Source of the DNA: Nageia nagi
Taxonomy: Eukaryota > Pinophyta
Length of the DNA: 64,000 nucleotides
Assembly: GCA_050084985.1 (NCBI GenBank)
Contig: JBITNC010000001.1
Coordinates: forward strand, 110,794,001-110,858,000
Direction: 5' to 3'
The notes below the pieces were generated by a model that saw nothing but the letters and a program-made list of their open reading frames with translations, searched no databases and was not told the DNA's origin. Position numbers and translations under genes: made by a program. Positions within the stretch are counted from its first letter, which is position 1. Each line of letters opens with the position of its first letter. Positions 1 through 13,692 of this stretch are shown piece by piece.

Positions 1-60
1 GTATAAATATGAGTATGGTTTTCTTACTTTTTGCTTCATCCAAAACCCAAGAGCTAGGAT

Positions 61-97
61 AGAAAAGAAAAGAAAAGAAAAGAGAGAGAGAGAGATA
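61..97. repeat. Purine microsatellite (AAAAG)n/(AG)n
   Basis: AAAAG repeats run into about eight AG units. The sequence lies in the interior of element A. The matching place in copy D has a poly-T/TTC tract (38650-38675), so the purine-rich tract predates their divergence. Confidence 0.8.
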
Positions 98-1339
98 AAA
101 GAAGAAGAAAAAGAGAAATAAAAGACAAATATGTAGAATTCTTGGGCCATTGTAGCATCCTCTATCAAGGCTATAGATGCCTGACTAGTAATAGAGCAAG
201 GTTGTAATAGAATGAAGGGGTTAATCTTCATCAAGGCTATGGATGCTTTTTGGTAGTGAGGCATACCTTACAAAAAGAAAAAGATCATATCTCACAATTT
301 ATAATCTTGGGATGCTTAATTTATAAATGATAAGAGAAAGAAATGAACATCATTACACACACATGAGTTTATGGTAAATTTAAGTATATTATGATCTTAT
401 TTCATATCATCCCTAGTAGATGAGAACAAAGTAGAAGATCAATTAATGAAACTAGGTATTGAAGGTGTTATTTATTACACTTCTTTATTTATATATATTC
501 ATTCATTCCATACCATTACCACTATTATTAGTATAAAAACTTGATAAGTTGCCAAAGCATTAAGATTCATGTTTAAGTTATTATGTCATTCATAAAAATC
601 TTAGGTCATTTAAGTTTCATACATTTTCCATTCATCTGTACATATACATTTATGTACATCCACTATTACATTCATACATCCATAAAATGTTGTAAATCTT
701 ATGTGTGTTTTACATCCATACATACATAAAATATTGTAAATCTTATGTGCATTTTATATCCATACATTCACATTATTCATGATATCACATATGTTTATAC
801 TAGTATATTATGTTCAAAACCATTTATAAAAGTAGCCAAGAAAATGGACAATGATGCATCTAATTTCATTCTACTACAAATCAAATCTTGTTCTATAAAC
901 ATCACATTACTATATAAACATAAATACTACTTTGAATTTATAAAGCATATCATAGATAAGGTGTTATAACTAAATGAAAACATAAAAATAAACTTTCATG
1001 CTTTTCTACTTTAAACACATACATTTGAAAAAATATAAACATACATATATATGATACTAAAACATACATATAAAAGTCTAAAGTCATCATCATCTATACC
1101 AAAAAATATATAATTTAGTTTCCATCACATCTAAAGAAATCAACTATTTATCATGACTACCATGATCCCAAAATAGATAAGGTCATAAAAAAATAATAAA
1201 CCTATGAATAACATGTCTAAAGACTAGAAATGGTCCTGCTCTCCATAAATCTTAGAAATAAAATAACATAGTCTGATAAAGACTCACAAGTTTAACATAA
1301 AACATAAAGAATAGTGGCCCTATCATTGAAATAATCTCA

Positions 1340-3240
1340 ATTGCTACCCTCTTTGCTATCCATAGGACTACTAGATCTACCCTACCTAGGATTAGTGGTG
1401 CCCATTAAACCTATAGGACTCACTACCTGAGCCACCCTATGAATCTCGAATGAACCCACTAGGTGCTGAGAAGATACTCCACCTATCTTGCTATGACTAT
1501 GGGATGCAACCAATCTAACAACCCTACCTATGTACTAGCTATTTGCTAAGCTCCACTAGATGCCTAATAAATCAAGACATCCATAGGGATGTATATAGTG
1601 GGAGGGATTAGATATAGCATGCTTGATATATATGGAGGTAGCCCTATTCACCATGTATGTATAATGGAGGAGTAGTAATCCCTTTACTAACGAATCCCCT
1701 AAATAAATATTAATGGTTGAATAGCTACCCCCATAGATGTACTAACTTCCTTAGACTATGTAGAGGCTTGAGCCTCATCCCTCTCATGATGATATCTATC
1801 CTTCTCAACTATGTATCTATACATATGATAACTAAGCTAAGAGACTTGATATCTCAACTTGTAAATATCCCTCAAAAATGCATCAATGTTGGGTACCTAT
1901 AGAGGAGGAACTCCACCTCCTACCACACCTTTAGAAAAGGTACCTACCTCAACATCCTCTCCTCAATTGGCTATGTCCTTTGGATCATCCATCATCATCT
2001 CCTCAATCCTCTCCTTGGGTACCTCCTCATCCCTCTCCTTGGCTATCTTCTCCTTAACCTCCATAGCTACCTCAAGCTTAGCTACTTTTTGATGTACCCT
2101 ACACTCTAGTACTTTACTTTTCTTAGCATTTATATATACCTACCACTAGGCATCAAAGGTCTCAATCACATCCACATCATCCACACCTATATCCTCCACT
2201 AGGATCTCCTCTTGTGTAGGATCTAGCTTTACATAAACCAAGGGCTATATACCCTCAATAGGCATATTACCCTCTCTAAAAAAAATATAGAGGTGTTGGT
2301 GGAACATCCTAAACTAAACCAAACTAACAATGCACATGCTTGAAGTACAAATGCTCTAAGAACTCAATCTACCAACCATTGAGAACTTAATCTTATCTTA
2401 TGCCCATTAGTTGTACTATAAGTCCATCCCAAACTAGGTAACCATGGTAGGGTAAAAACCTCACCTGATTGATAATAAGGTGATCAATCATCCTCTAATA
2501 AAAATAAATATCTCACTAAATCTCATTCAAAGGGTGAGTATAAAAATACTCTCTCCAATGCATGATACCAGTAAGATAGGCTATGTGGGAGCCCTAAAGG
2601 ATGAGCTATGTGGATATGCTTGTAGGCCCATGCCTAAAGAGTAATAGTAACTGATAATGGGGCCCTATGGACTAAAAAATAAAAAATAGCTCCCAATAAA
2701 TTTAGGCTAGTAGTGTGAGAGCCCAAGCATATACTTTCCCTTACTATAGCATATCAGCCACTTTGGGTAATGAGGAACAAGGAAATCTCCCACTATCAAT
2801 ATTTGGTAGAGCATAGTAGTAGATTAAACCCATCAAGTAAGAGGCTCTAAAGAGACCCTAATGGTCATTCCTCCAATACCTAAGCTATGGAAGACCCTCA
2901 AAAAACATCTCACCCATGACTCCATCACTGACACCTACCCCATAAACCATTACAATATCCAAGCATACTAAATCTTGGTCTAGCGCATGTTGAATCCACT
3001 AACCCTAAATAGATAAATGGTATATATGATGGATATCCTCTATCATAATAGTCATATCCCCTATAAGAAGATGGAAGGTGTCAATCAAATAATCCCACCT
3101 CTCTAGTAGGGCTATTAATAGTGGGTAGTCCCAATGAATATGACCCATGTAGGGCCCAACCTAAATCCAACAACATGAAGAAAAGTTTGATCTACAAAAG
3201 TCAATAAAACAAAGCCATCCTTGAGTATAAAAGGATATCT
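1340..3240 (-). pseudogene. Antisense plant mobile domain (PMD) frame of element A, decayed
   Basis: The - strand aligns with the + strand PMD region of copy D (35500-37450). PMD proteins are plant-specific domains found in MULE and gypsy transposons and some host genes; molecular role unknown. In this copy the frame is broken by many stops and no start can be set. The proline/serine-rich open stretch on the + strand at 1886-2092 is only the shadow of the Glu-rich C-terminal part on the - strand. The frame is antisense to the LTR and polypurine tract of the element, i.e. an extra antisense frame between pol and the 3' LTR. Extra frames in that place are known in Tat elements. Confidence 0.55.
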
Positions 3241-4846
3241 ACCTCTAAGCTTGAAGATATCTCAAACCTAATAGTAATTAATGATAAAGTAAGTTGTAAA
3301 AAAATTTGTTAAATGTAAACATCGATAATTAGATGATTGGGGTCTAGAATAACCAACATTCTATGCTCAAACATTAATGATCTTGAAACCCTTCAACTCT
3401 AGTTAATAACCATGATCAAGGTTTTAAAATTTTAACCAAATATCAAAAAATAAGTCTAATATAAAAAAATGAATGGTTCTAAAAATTCTAAAAGTTATTC
3501 TTAATCATCCTATGGTTTTTGTTTTTTCATAAATGGAATAAAAATGGATTAATAAGCAAAAAATTGAAAACAGGATTTTAAAACCTACCTCTTCCCTCAT
3601 GGGTCTCTTGCATAGTTTAGATCATCCTCATGGTGGCATATGGCTCAAATTAATGGTAAAATGGAAATTATTGGGTTAAGCACTTGGATGGTGGGGTATA
3701 TGCAACAAAGGCTCTAACTTGGCACTAAAAAATAAATTAAAAAGTGATAGGTAGAAAGTTTTCTTTTTATTACCCCATGCAGTCAAACACTAGTAATCAT
3801 AAGTTAGGTGCTGATGATCCATAAAGATTGTTGATGATCATAATTAGATCACTGATGACCCAAACCTTCAAAAAAATGATAAATGAATGAAAAAATATTT
3901 TCTTAAAATGCACAAATTATATAGGTATTTCAATAAGAGAAATACCTAGGACCCTCCCTATGTGCTTTATTAAAAGTCTCTAATTAAAACTTAAAAATAT
4001 ATAGAATTTTGGAGTATGTCAAAATTCTTTAGGTCAAGTTAAGTCTACAATTAATTGTAAATATTAATGACAAAATTCAAAATACAATAGAGTAATTAAG
4101 ACCATTTGTAAAATTTTGTTTATATCTTTTGAACAATCAATAATGCTTAATTAAAAACAAAACATTTGTGCTCAAAAGATGCTCATGTCAAAATTGCCCT
4201 AAAAAATAACAAAAATAATATAAAACCATTAAAACCACAAAAAATTAAAAAATATGTGTCGAAGGCAAAACTACTATGAGTTATTCACTTGTTAAACTTA
4301 ATTTAGAGTTGAGGGTTTTTCAAAAAAATTAAGACTATTGGTTAACTTTGAATTTGAAAAATGATCCCTCTTTTAACAAAAAAAGGATGAGTTTTGATAT
4401 GATTAAAATTGTTATATGAACTTTTGTACAATATCATTAAGTAACCTATCTACTAGGATAAAAATTAGAATGATAAAAATTTGTAGTATTTGTAAGGGAG
4501 CTTATTTATCACATGCTAGCTATGGCATACACTTGATGGCTAAGACTCTATTTGTATCCTACCGACACAGCACAATAGTATACTGGTAACTACCTAAGTT
4601 ACACCTTACACTACAACCCTTTATTATTTTTAAAATGTGTCAAAATGCAAAAGGTCAAAAAATAGATTTATTCATAATCCTATCACTCAAATTTACCTTA
4701 TTTATAGAGAATGAGTTAACTTGAAACCTTGACTTAAGATCAAGAAATACAAGTTCGAGACTTGATTGCACCTCCTCTTTAATAGGCTTAATTTTTTGAA
4801 ATAATCTCCACCTATAAAATGTTTGGTATTTCAAAAAAGGGAAAAT

Positions 4847-5684
4847 TTTAGACATCTAAAAACAACCCCTCTTTTAATAAATGAAAGAGGGGAATAAAAT
4901 TTTAGGTAAATAATAAAGTTTTTCAAAATCTCTTGATCGCTAGAGATCCAATACAATTGCTAGCAATCATAACCGATCATTGGTTTCCAATGGGTAATCG
5001 CTAGCAATCTTGTAAATAGAAAATACAAAGAAAAAAATAGAAAAATTAGGCACCCAAGGAAATAAGCTGATGGATCAAGGATGAGCCATCCTTGATCCTA
5101 TGCTTTCCTTGTGTGGATATAATCCATGACAAGTTTGGATGAGATTTTTCATCTAGGCTTGCCTTCTATAATAGCAACTAATGCTACATAGGAAAATCTA
5201 TAAGTAAGACCCTTTCTATAGAGGAGAGAAAGAGAGGATTAATTGCAAATTTACTCTATGGAATTATATCCAAATTGATAAGTACATTTTAGCTTACTAT
5301 TTTTGCTTATATGCATGTTTGTTTCATGTTTATTTATTATAATCTTAGAGAATGAGTAGGTATGTTTGATGGGTTGTTGGTTTGTGCATGTGAAAGATTC
5401 CAAGACTAGCAACTAATTAAATCAAAGAGAAGCTAAGGAATTAGAAAATAAGAAGCAATCATAATCATTCTTGTTGTAGGTTCAATTAAATAATATCTAG
5501 AGCTTGAAGACATCAACAAAGAAGGGCCTCTAAGAGGCCTATATTACACATTGTACTCAAGCCCTCTATTATAAGGCAATTTGTAATCAAAATTGAGGTT
5601 TATTCAAAGATCAATAAAGATTTTTTATTGGTTGCGATAGCTTTTGTTTTTTCCATGCTTGTAGGGTTATTTTTTGAGTAAACA
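4847..5684 (+). repeat. 3' LTR of element A (838 bp)
   Basis: Homologous to LTRs at 25528-26385 (+), 33050-33884 (-) and 54964-55993 (-). It begins TTTAGACATC (TG mutated to TT; others TGTAGAC) and ends GAGTAAACA. It is preceded by a purine-rich tract (CAAAAAAGGGAAAA), which sets the orientation and marks it as a 3' LTR. It contains short ATC-GCTAG-GAT type inverted motifs near 4935-5000. Confidence 0.8.
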
Positions 5685-7104
5685 ATTATATCCATGATGA
5701 TGGATCATTTGCACATTATTGGAGTGGTTAAAAAGGTTCACCCTTCTCCATGATTGCACATTGTTGGAATGGTTAACAAGGTTTTACCTTCTCCAAAATT
5801 GCAACTTTTTGATAAAATTTGAATCCATATTAATAGATTAATGCTACCAAATTTCATCATATGCATATTCATTAGTAGTATAGTTAAATAGATATTTTAT
5901 GGTTTATACATCTTGATTTGGTAGTCAAGATGGTATTTTGTAGTTTGTTCTTCATCTATGCTAAAGTATTGTTTGATGAGAACTTAAACCTTCACATCAA
6001 TATATTTGTAAATAGGTAAAAACTTATATACATGTAGCTTATGCTTTGTTTTGTAAATATTGACTCACTCCTGGTGAAGTCAAATTTATTTTTTGTGACA
6101 TCTTGACTCACTATTGGTAAAGTCAAGTTTATTTGTTATTGTATATTGAATCACTCTTAGTAAAGTCAAGTTTATTTGTTGTGACATCTTGACTCACTCT
6201 TGGTAAAGTCAAGTTTATTTTGTATGTGGCTTATGCTTTACTTTATAAATCTTGGTTTTGTGTTTGGACAAGTTGGTATTTGTAGCTTAAAAATCTAAAC
6301 TTGGTGGTTTAGCTAAGTTATTTTATCATTTATGACATAATTAATATAACATGGTCACATAAGTATTTATTTAGTGAATTTTTCATCTAGGGAGATAATT
6401 AAATTATAAAAATATTATGATGTGATTACACCTTAATATACCATCATATACCCCTCATCAAATATAAAATAATGATTTAAAACAAATAAAAAAATAAATA
6501 AACATAAAAATCAAAAATTGTTTTGATAAAGATTGATGATATTTTTTATATCTTTGGTTGAGAATGTATTTATATCATTTGGTTGATTGTATATCTAATA
6601 GTGTTGTGTGCATATGATATTGTTCATATCATGTTATGGTTGATATATTTTGTTTAGTATGTGCATGTGATATATAGTTAATGATGTATATCATCTTTGA
6701 TGTTGTGTATTTGTGATGAATTGGTATTTTGATCAATTTAAAGATGAACTCTATCTTATATGAGTGTATATAATGTATATAATTTATCTTATTTATGAGC
6801 TTCTTATATCTTGTAGGTTTTTCTTGAGATTACAGGTAACTTTGGGTATGCATGGTCATGAAGGATCGTCATATCAACATGTTGTTGAATGGCTACTCTT
6901 ATATAAAAAAATCACTTTTTGGTTAATGATTTTATTGTAAAATAATTTATTAAATGGTTAAGTAGTTGAACAATTTTAGAACCATATATATTCTATTACT
7001 TTCTCAAAGATGTAAAATTTTTCATCTCTAATTTTATCTCTATGGAGGAGAACTCTCTCTTACTCTTTCTCTTTATCTTTTTGACTCTCTACCCAATATT
7101 GCAT
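5685..7104. other. Decayed intergenic DNA with short tandem repeats
   Basis: No reading frame or known domain seen. It begins with two copies of a roughly 50-bp unit (about 5710-5805, containing TGCACATT-TTGGA) and continues with four 43-bp units (6061-6235). The rest is AT-rich with no recognisable gene. Confidence 0.6.
6061..6235. repeat. 43-bp tandem repeat, about 4 copies
   Basis: TGACTCACTC-type starts occur at 6061, 6104, 6147 (TGAATCAC) and 6190, exactly 43 bp apart. Each unit continues with GGTAAAGTCAAGTTTATT. The units are slightly diverged. Confidence 0.85.
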
Positions 7105-7770
7105 TAAGGGGGAGTGTTGAAAATTGTAATATAATATTGTATAATATTTCTCTTTAATATAATTTCACTTAATGCATAAAGTATCTTTAGATACCTTAAA
7201 GCGTTAAGAGAATAAATATAGAAAGAGGAATAAATATAGAAACACCTTTCACCTTACCCTTGGGTCAAAGGAAGGTTAAAGGGTGGGTTTCTTCTTATAA
7301 ATACAGAGGTAACCCTTTCATTATGTAACTTTATCAATCATGGTAATATTTTTCTTATAGAGTTATAGGAATGCTCTTGTAAGAACTTTGTTGAGGATTT
7401 GTAAGAGAGTTATCTTATGAGAAGTAATAGAATGATGGTTCAAAATGGATGTACTCCCAAGAGATGGAGAAACCACTATACATTATGTGTTATTTTTTGT
7501 GATTTATTATTGATTTACTAGAAGGATGAATGTTAGATTTTTTGGAGAAAATTCAAGGTGATCTTGGTTATTTGGAATCCTTTAATTCCATCAGAGATAA
7601 GGCTAAACTAGAAAGGTAATTAAGCATCATCATTGGGTTTCTAGCATTGCTACTAGGTTGAGGATAGATTGGTAGCTCCATTCAATGGAGAGGCTTGTGG
7701 TTCATCTTCTCTCATTCGGATATCACCTTCAATTATCATCATAGGTAAAGTACAATTTTGATAGGTTAAG
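7105..7770 (+). repeat. Candidate copia-type polypurine tract and 3' LTR
   Basis: TAAGGGGGAG directly before TGTTGAAAATTG (7115) has the shape of a Ty1/copia polypurine tract and LTR start. A TATA-like CTTATAAATA lies at about 7293, about 180 bp into the putative LTR. I cannot place the 3' end, see no second LTR in the window, and see no copia pol upstream. It may be an old truncated copy. Confidence 0.35.
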
Positions 7771-7871
7771 GTTAATTTGATTACTATTATTGGTTGTCCA
7801 TAATTTCATAGTTAATTGGTTAATTGATATAAATAACCCTAATTTAATAATTAATTTTATTATTTTTTAAT

Positions 7872-9147
7872 TATAACACCTCATTTTGAATGAAATCTTA
7901 CTCTGCTATTGAGGAAGGGAGGTACCTTTAACAAAATCATAAAACCTTATGAGATATAATTAGAGTATAACCTAAGTAATGTGGGATACCCTTATATGGA
8001 ATTGATTAGAAGAATGTATGAATTGATAAATGGTGCATTTAGAGTATACTACATTATGGTCATTAGAAGAGTTTTTCTAATCATTAATTACTAGAAAACC
8101 TTCCTTAGTACTTATGACCAATCACTCATAGAACCTTAGGATGATAATGAAAATAAGATGGAAACAAGATACATGGAATGAATATGAAGACCTTACACAC
8201 AATGGCACACCTTGTATGTAATTTACAAAATTAATGTATTGTATAGAACCATTGAAAAACCACTATTAAATTCATTATTTTGATGTACTCATGATGTAAG
8301 ATAGGACATAAGGGATTTATATGTAATCAAGTATCAAAAGAGGGTACCAAGAAAAGTAGCCAATATGTCATGGTAAGTTACATTATGTAAATATTATTTC
8401 ATCCCATATTTATATTTTTGCATCAAATTATGGTACAATAATGTATTCATCATTGTTATAAATGGATTTACCCTAGACAATATTTACTAGATCATTTAAA
8501 TAATGAATTGTGTTCCTATATATAGATATATTTCATATGATAAATAGAAAGGATTTCAAAGTAGATAATTCATTTCCAAAGGAATTTTTAGGGTTTCGAT
8601 GAGAAAATCAAAGGATAAGTTTACAAACACATGATTCAAACTAAAGAATTAAGTTAAGAATAAGACTTAACAATGGACCTAGGATATTGATATAAAACAA
8701 AATAAAAGGTATGAAACTCTTTATATGTATATATGTGTGTGAAATGAAGTATAAGAATTATAGAATATTAAATAAAAATAATAATTTTACCAATTATGGG
8801 ATTTATAGATTAGGCTAACAAGTGAATCGATGAACTATCAAACCTAGTCAAGATTATAGATTGAAAATTATTTCGAAATTCAAAATAGTGTACTCATATG
8901 AAATAATACACTATTAAAATAAAATTAGAGCATGATAATCATTAGAAACTACATGCAATTGAGGTGGAATTGTGTGGTGAATGTTCCCTAATACATATCT
9001 AGGGGTTGTGATATCTAGATATAGTATGAAGAATAACAATATATCATCAATGTGGGATATAAGTTTCATGAATAGTGATCCTCACATAGTAGATATTAAA
9101 AAAAGGGTCTAAATTTTTTGGGTTTAGTATAGTGGTGTAACATTACA
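7872..9147 (+). repeat. 5' LTR of element I
   Basis: Begins TATAACACCTC (likely TGTAACACCTC originally) and ends GTAACATTACA. It aligns along its length to 16917-17663 plus 24286-24694, with many substitutions, so it is old. The stretch at about 8715-8745 is the unoccupied equivalent of the site where F inserted in the 3' LTR. Confidence 0.65.
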
Positions 9148-9148
9148 T

Positions 9149-9160
9149 TGGTATTAAAAA
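9149..9160 (+). other. Decayed primer-binding site of element I (initiator tRNA-Met type)
   Basis: TGGTATTAAAAA follows the LTR end by one base. Against TGGTATCAGAGC, all but the last difference are C-to-T or G-to-A, as expected from deamination. Confidence 0.5.
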
Positions 9161-12100
9161 AAGTGTTGGTTATGAACTAGGGAAAAGTAGTGAATAACAA
9201 ATAGCTCTAACTTATTATCTATTGTCTTGTAGGAAACTCTAGAAACATTGAGAATGGGTTGGTCATGGACTTGGTTTCCTACCAAATTTGATGTCTTATC
9301 TAGTATTGAAGATGAAATTTGTTTTATGGATTATGGGATACTTTAGTAAATGATACTCAAAGGATTGAAAGGGAAATAGATAAATTACAAAGAATCATAT
9401 CCTAAGAACTATCCAAGTGATTTAAAAAGAGACATATTTCCCTAATAGAACAAAATAGAAACTAGACCTCCAAGATGAATGAATATTTAACTAAGATAGA
9501 TTAGGATTCAAGACCCCTAGTCGAGTGAAATAGATTTGGAGAGGAAGTTATTTTTGGAGAAGACATTATAAGTGAAACAAGATCTCTCCATGATGATTCA
9601 TATGGAGGAATTGTACTTGAATACATTCTAAATTTTAAAAGTGTTATTCTTCCTCCTGTAAAAGAAAACCCCATTCAAATCATACCTCCACGTACTATTA
9701 GGTTAAATCATGAAATGAATTTATGGAAGGTGATTGAAATATTGAATTCAATAGGTGCTAATGTACATATGGAAGAACTACATTTCATATAAGGAATAGA
9801 ATATATAATGGACTAGACCCAAGTAAATGCTTTAGTATGTTATGTGATTAAATATGATTTCAATAAAAATTCTCATTTTTCTTGAGTATGTTGATAAAAA
9901 CTAGAGATTTAAGAGGGAAGGAAATGCCAAAAGAAGATAAAAGAAGAAATCCCTAATAATCTTACCAAAGTGAAAGATGATATAACCCTAAAAAATTGCT
10001 TATATCTACAAAAAGGAAATGGGAAGAAAAAGATACAAGAAGTAGACACTCAAGTTAAGGAAAACAATGAGATGATCAACAAACCAAGTGCAAAAATAGA
10101 TTTTCCTCTTTTTTATGGTAGAAATGTGCCTACCTTTACTCCAAAAATCAAGCTATCTTTGAGAAATGAGCAAAAAAAATTCAATATTAGATGAGGAACC
10201 CAAACAAATGGTCAATAAGGAAGAGAATGTAGTTAGTGGTTAAAAATGAATGGAAGGAAAAGATTTCTATATGTACAAAATAAAACTAAATCCTTCCATA
10301 ATGTAATGTTTTCCCTTTTGATGTACTAGATCTATTTCATGAATATAATTTAAATTGTATAGGTTATAAATATTTTGTTATTTTATAAAAATATTCATTA
10401 ACAATACAAGTGGATAGCTTACAAAAGATTAGGATTTCCTCAAAAAAGGAACTCTTTTACATTGTTATTGAATTCCATTGAAAAACCTAATGAATAGTTA
10501 TCCTAGTTAGATAACTCTGAGTCATAATAGTAAAATCTATTGATGGATATATCAAAATATAAGGATTATAAAGCTTGATTAGATGTACTATATATAGAAG
10601 GATTAGAAATAAAAGCTATCGTATTTCAAGATATAGCTCAAAAATTGTAGAATGATGAAAATAGATGAGATAGAATCCAATTTCCCTATTGCCTAAAAAC
10701 CATGAAGGAATAGGTAGTATCCCAAGGTAAACTTTATTGAAAAAGCATCCATAAGATAGCAAGAGATCTTGAACTCTTCCCTAGTGAAACAGAATAAGGA
10801 CCCATGTATGCTATAAGCCTCACCAATAATGGATTATATGAGATATGTAGAATAACTCTCTAAGTTAAATTTGGAATGGAAAATAATTGAATAAAGAAAC
10901 ATAAATGCTCATTGATTTTGAGTTGAGTGATAATATAAAGTAATAATATCCAAATCATAATGAATAAGGAAATCCATCACCTCTAAGGAACATTGTAACA
11001 AGAAATTATGTACCCCACAATAGATAATATTTTCCTATATTCCATTAGGAAGAGTAGTGAGATGCACTACAAATTGATTCCTCCTATGAATCACCATGAT
11101 TTGCTAACAAAAATATGTTAGCAGATTATAAACTCTACATATAAACTTATTATTTTTGTAGAAAAGGATAGATAATAATTGCAAGAGGTGTACAAATGCA
11201 TTCTTACGAATAGATGAAAAAGACTCTAACACTAAAATATCCACCAAAAAATTATGGCTAGAGAGTATTCATACCCTTAAAGAAGCATATAATAAGATAA
11301 TAAATACATTATTGAAGAATATTATAGTTGATAAAGGTGCAATATGATATTGCAATTTAAGTTTGCACATACGGTACCATGTCCTATCCAACTAGTTAAA
11401 ACTTCTAAGGATTATGTCTTTTATATAAACATAGGGTCAAATAACTAATAATGAATAATGTTAAAGATGCAAGATATCATGGAGAATGAGTTTTTAGGAA
11501 AATAATTAAATAACATCAAATAACTAATAAGGCATATTCTAATGGAAAGAGAATAATGTGAAAGAATTTAGAATTTTGTATCTTCAAAGCAAAATAAGTT
11601 AATGATTAACCTCATCAACTAAGAGCAAAATTTTATCCAACAAATACAAAGTGTGTAAGAATAGTAATTCACATACCTTAGTATATCCTTATAGGAAACA
11701 AAAAAATGGAAGACGCAGGCTCAAAGCTATAAAAAATTGTTACTTCAATATGGTATTAGGGTCTCCATGGATTCATCAAAATTACCTAATGATAATGGTG
11801 ATAAGAAAGATGAACCCTAAATAGAAAGCCAAATTGGAGAAAGCATCCATTAACTAAAATAATGATATATTTAAATAAATTATTAACTTATGATGAATAC
11901 TACTTTTGAATGTTTATGTTTGTACTCTCAAAATATGATATGTGAAATAGAGAAAAGTCATAGAAGTCATTGTTTGTTTGCTTTTCTAGTTTGAGATGTA
12001 AATTTTAGTGGGAAAGATGGTAATGAATAAATAGTGAATCTAATAGTATTCCATGCAAGTGAAAACCTTATAAGAATATGTTACTAAGAAATTCTAGCAA

Positions 12101-13690
12101 GAAAAATATTGCTTGAAATAGAAAACACTTTCTTATGCTAGCAATTAACTATTGAAGGAGAATGAAGAGAATATCTTAAGATTCAGAGAGATATTGTGAA
12201 TCAAGAAAAGATCATATTAATGATCAAGAAAAATTAGTTGGCAATATAAAATGAGAGGTATCTTATCCAAGAATAGGAAATTCATGAGCATGTTCAATCT
12301 ATTCAAGAGAAAGTAGTGATGCGTATTAGTGCTTCTCTTAAGGAAATTGAGTTTTGGAAAGAGAAAAATTTAGAATACCAAAATCTTGTTGCTTAGTTTG
12401 GGATAAACTTATCCCATGATATGATGATAAACCCTAATGAAGGAAGTTCATGTAACATCAAATTTCAATTCTAAGCACAAATAGGGATGGATCCCTTAAT
12501 GATAAATACATTGTTAATGTGTTTAATCAATAGTAAAGATATGATGTTACAAATTAGCATTTAATGTTAGTCAATATTTTTCTTCAAATAAGAACTTCTA
12601 ATGGAAATATTACTTATAATATTCTTTGATTTGAACCCAATAATAAAGTAAAAGGTTATGCATCAACATTTTTAAAGGGTTATTGATCCAATTTTATGCC
12701 TATTAGATCCAAAATATATGACCTAATGGTGATATTGTGTCAATATCACATGAAAAAGGGTGAGATCGATATTAAATAAATTTTTGAAACATGATGGTTT
12801 CATGGATAAGAATGAAAAATTATCTATTTATAACATTTGTAAATATTGAGTGAGGATATCTTATAACTAATAGATTAGATGCAATGTTTATGACTAATTC
12901 ATACATTTATTATGTTTATTAAATGAAGTTGATGAAAAATGATTTTATGATAAAAAAATTGAAATAAAACACTATGATGAGTAATTTGTTACTTCCTAAA
13001 GACATTTGAGTTCCTAAGATATGGGTAGAAGATCTTAAAATACTGGGGATACTAACTAATAGATATGGGTAGATTAGTCATCTTACCTAAAGAGAAGGGG
13101 TAGTAATTGATAAACCTACACTATATCAAGTGAGGATATAGGATGCAATGATTTCTTTACCATGGATTAATAACTAGAAATGATAGTTATTCTATGGGTG
13201 ATGTGCTATACCCATAATTTTGTGGATGATATACTCATATGTTGTATGGTTTTATTTTGGATTAGCACAATCATGGGTTATATGGGCCCCAAGATGAAAC
13301 CAAAACCTAACATTGTGGTCAAATGGGCTTTTGTAATTGATTAGTTAGAAAAAAATAATAGTGGGATCACATTAATGTGCTTGACCTAATTTGTAGAGGA
13401 TTATGGTGATGAACACCATAAAAGAAGGAATTGATCAATTTTGGTAGTTATTAAACTTAACCCACTTAAGAGTCAACTAGCCATTGATATAGACTCAAGT
13501 TGGATCATCTTAATGTCCCTTGATAATGTTAAATTTGGTGTAAGAATTTGATTCATATATTTTTTCATGATGTGTGTTTACAAGTAATTTTATGAATAAA
13601 GAAGAAAGAAATAAAGAGGAATGTGTTGTTCCTGAGGGGAGGATATGCAATAATCCTATTGCACCAACAATTTTGAATGCTTTCAAAATT
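9161..13690 (+). other. Interior of element I: decayed, unrecognised coding region
   Basis: Several + strand stretches read as protein between stops, for example a 74-codon Lys-rich run at 9970-10194 and a coiled-coil-like Glu/Lys/Ile-rich stretch at about 12190-12400. I recognise no zinc knuckle, protease, RT, RNase H, integrase or chromodomain. It could be a very diverged gag-like region, an extra frame, or non-coding LARD-type interior. No start can be assigned. Confidence 0.35.
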
Positions 13691-13692
13691 TT

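Larger units (their letters stand above)
1..5684 (+). mobile_element. Element A: 3' part of a Tat-like Ty3/gypsy LTR retrotransposon
   Basis: This is the 3' portion of an old element whose 5' part lies outside the window. Its whole length matches 33050-38745 in inverted orientation: the first 60 bases correspond to the complement of 38690-38745, and the LTRs align at the other end. Order on the + strand is AT-rich interior, an antisense PMD frame, a long untranslated part, a decayed polypurine tract at about 4834-4846, and a 3' LTR. No gag or pol remains in this copy. Assignment to the Tat group rests on the better-preserved copy D, which has pol domains. Confidence 0.75.

Noticed and set aside
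1886-2092. Ser/Leu-rich open frame MLGTYRGGTPPP on the + strand (and a relative on the - strand at 36685-36921)
   Set aside because: Shadow of the Glu-rich PMD tail on the opposite strand, present in both copies A and D for that reason.
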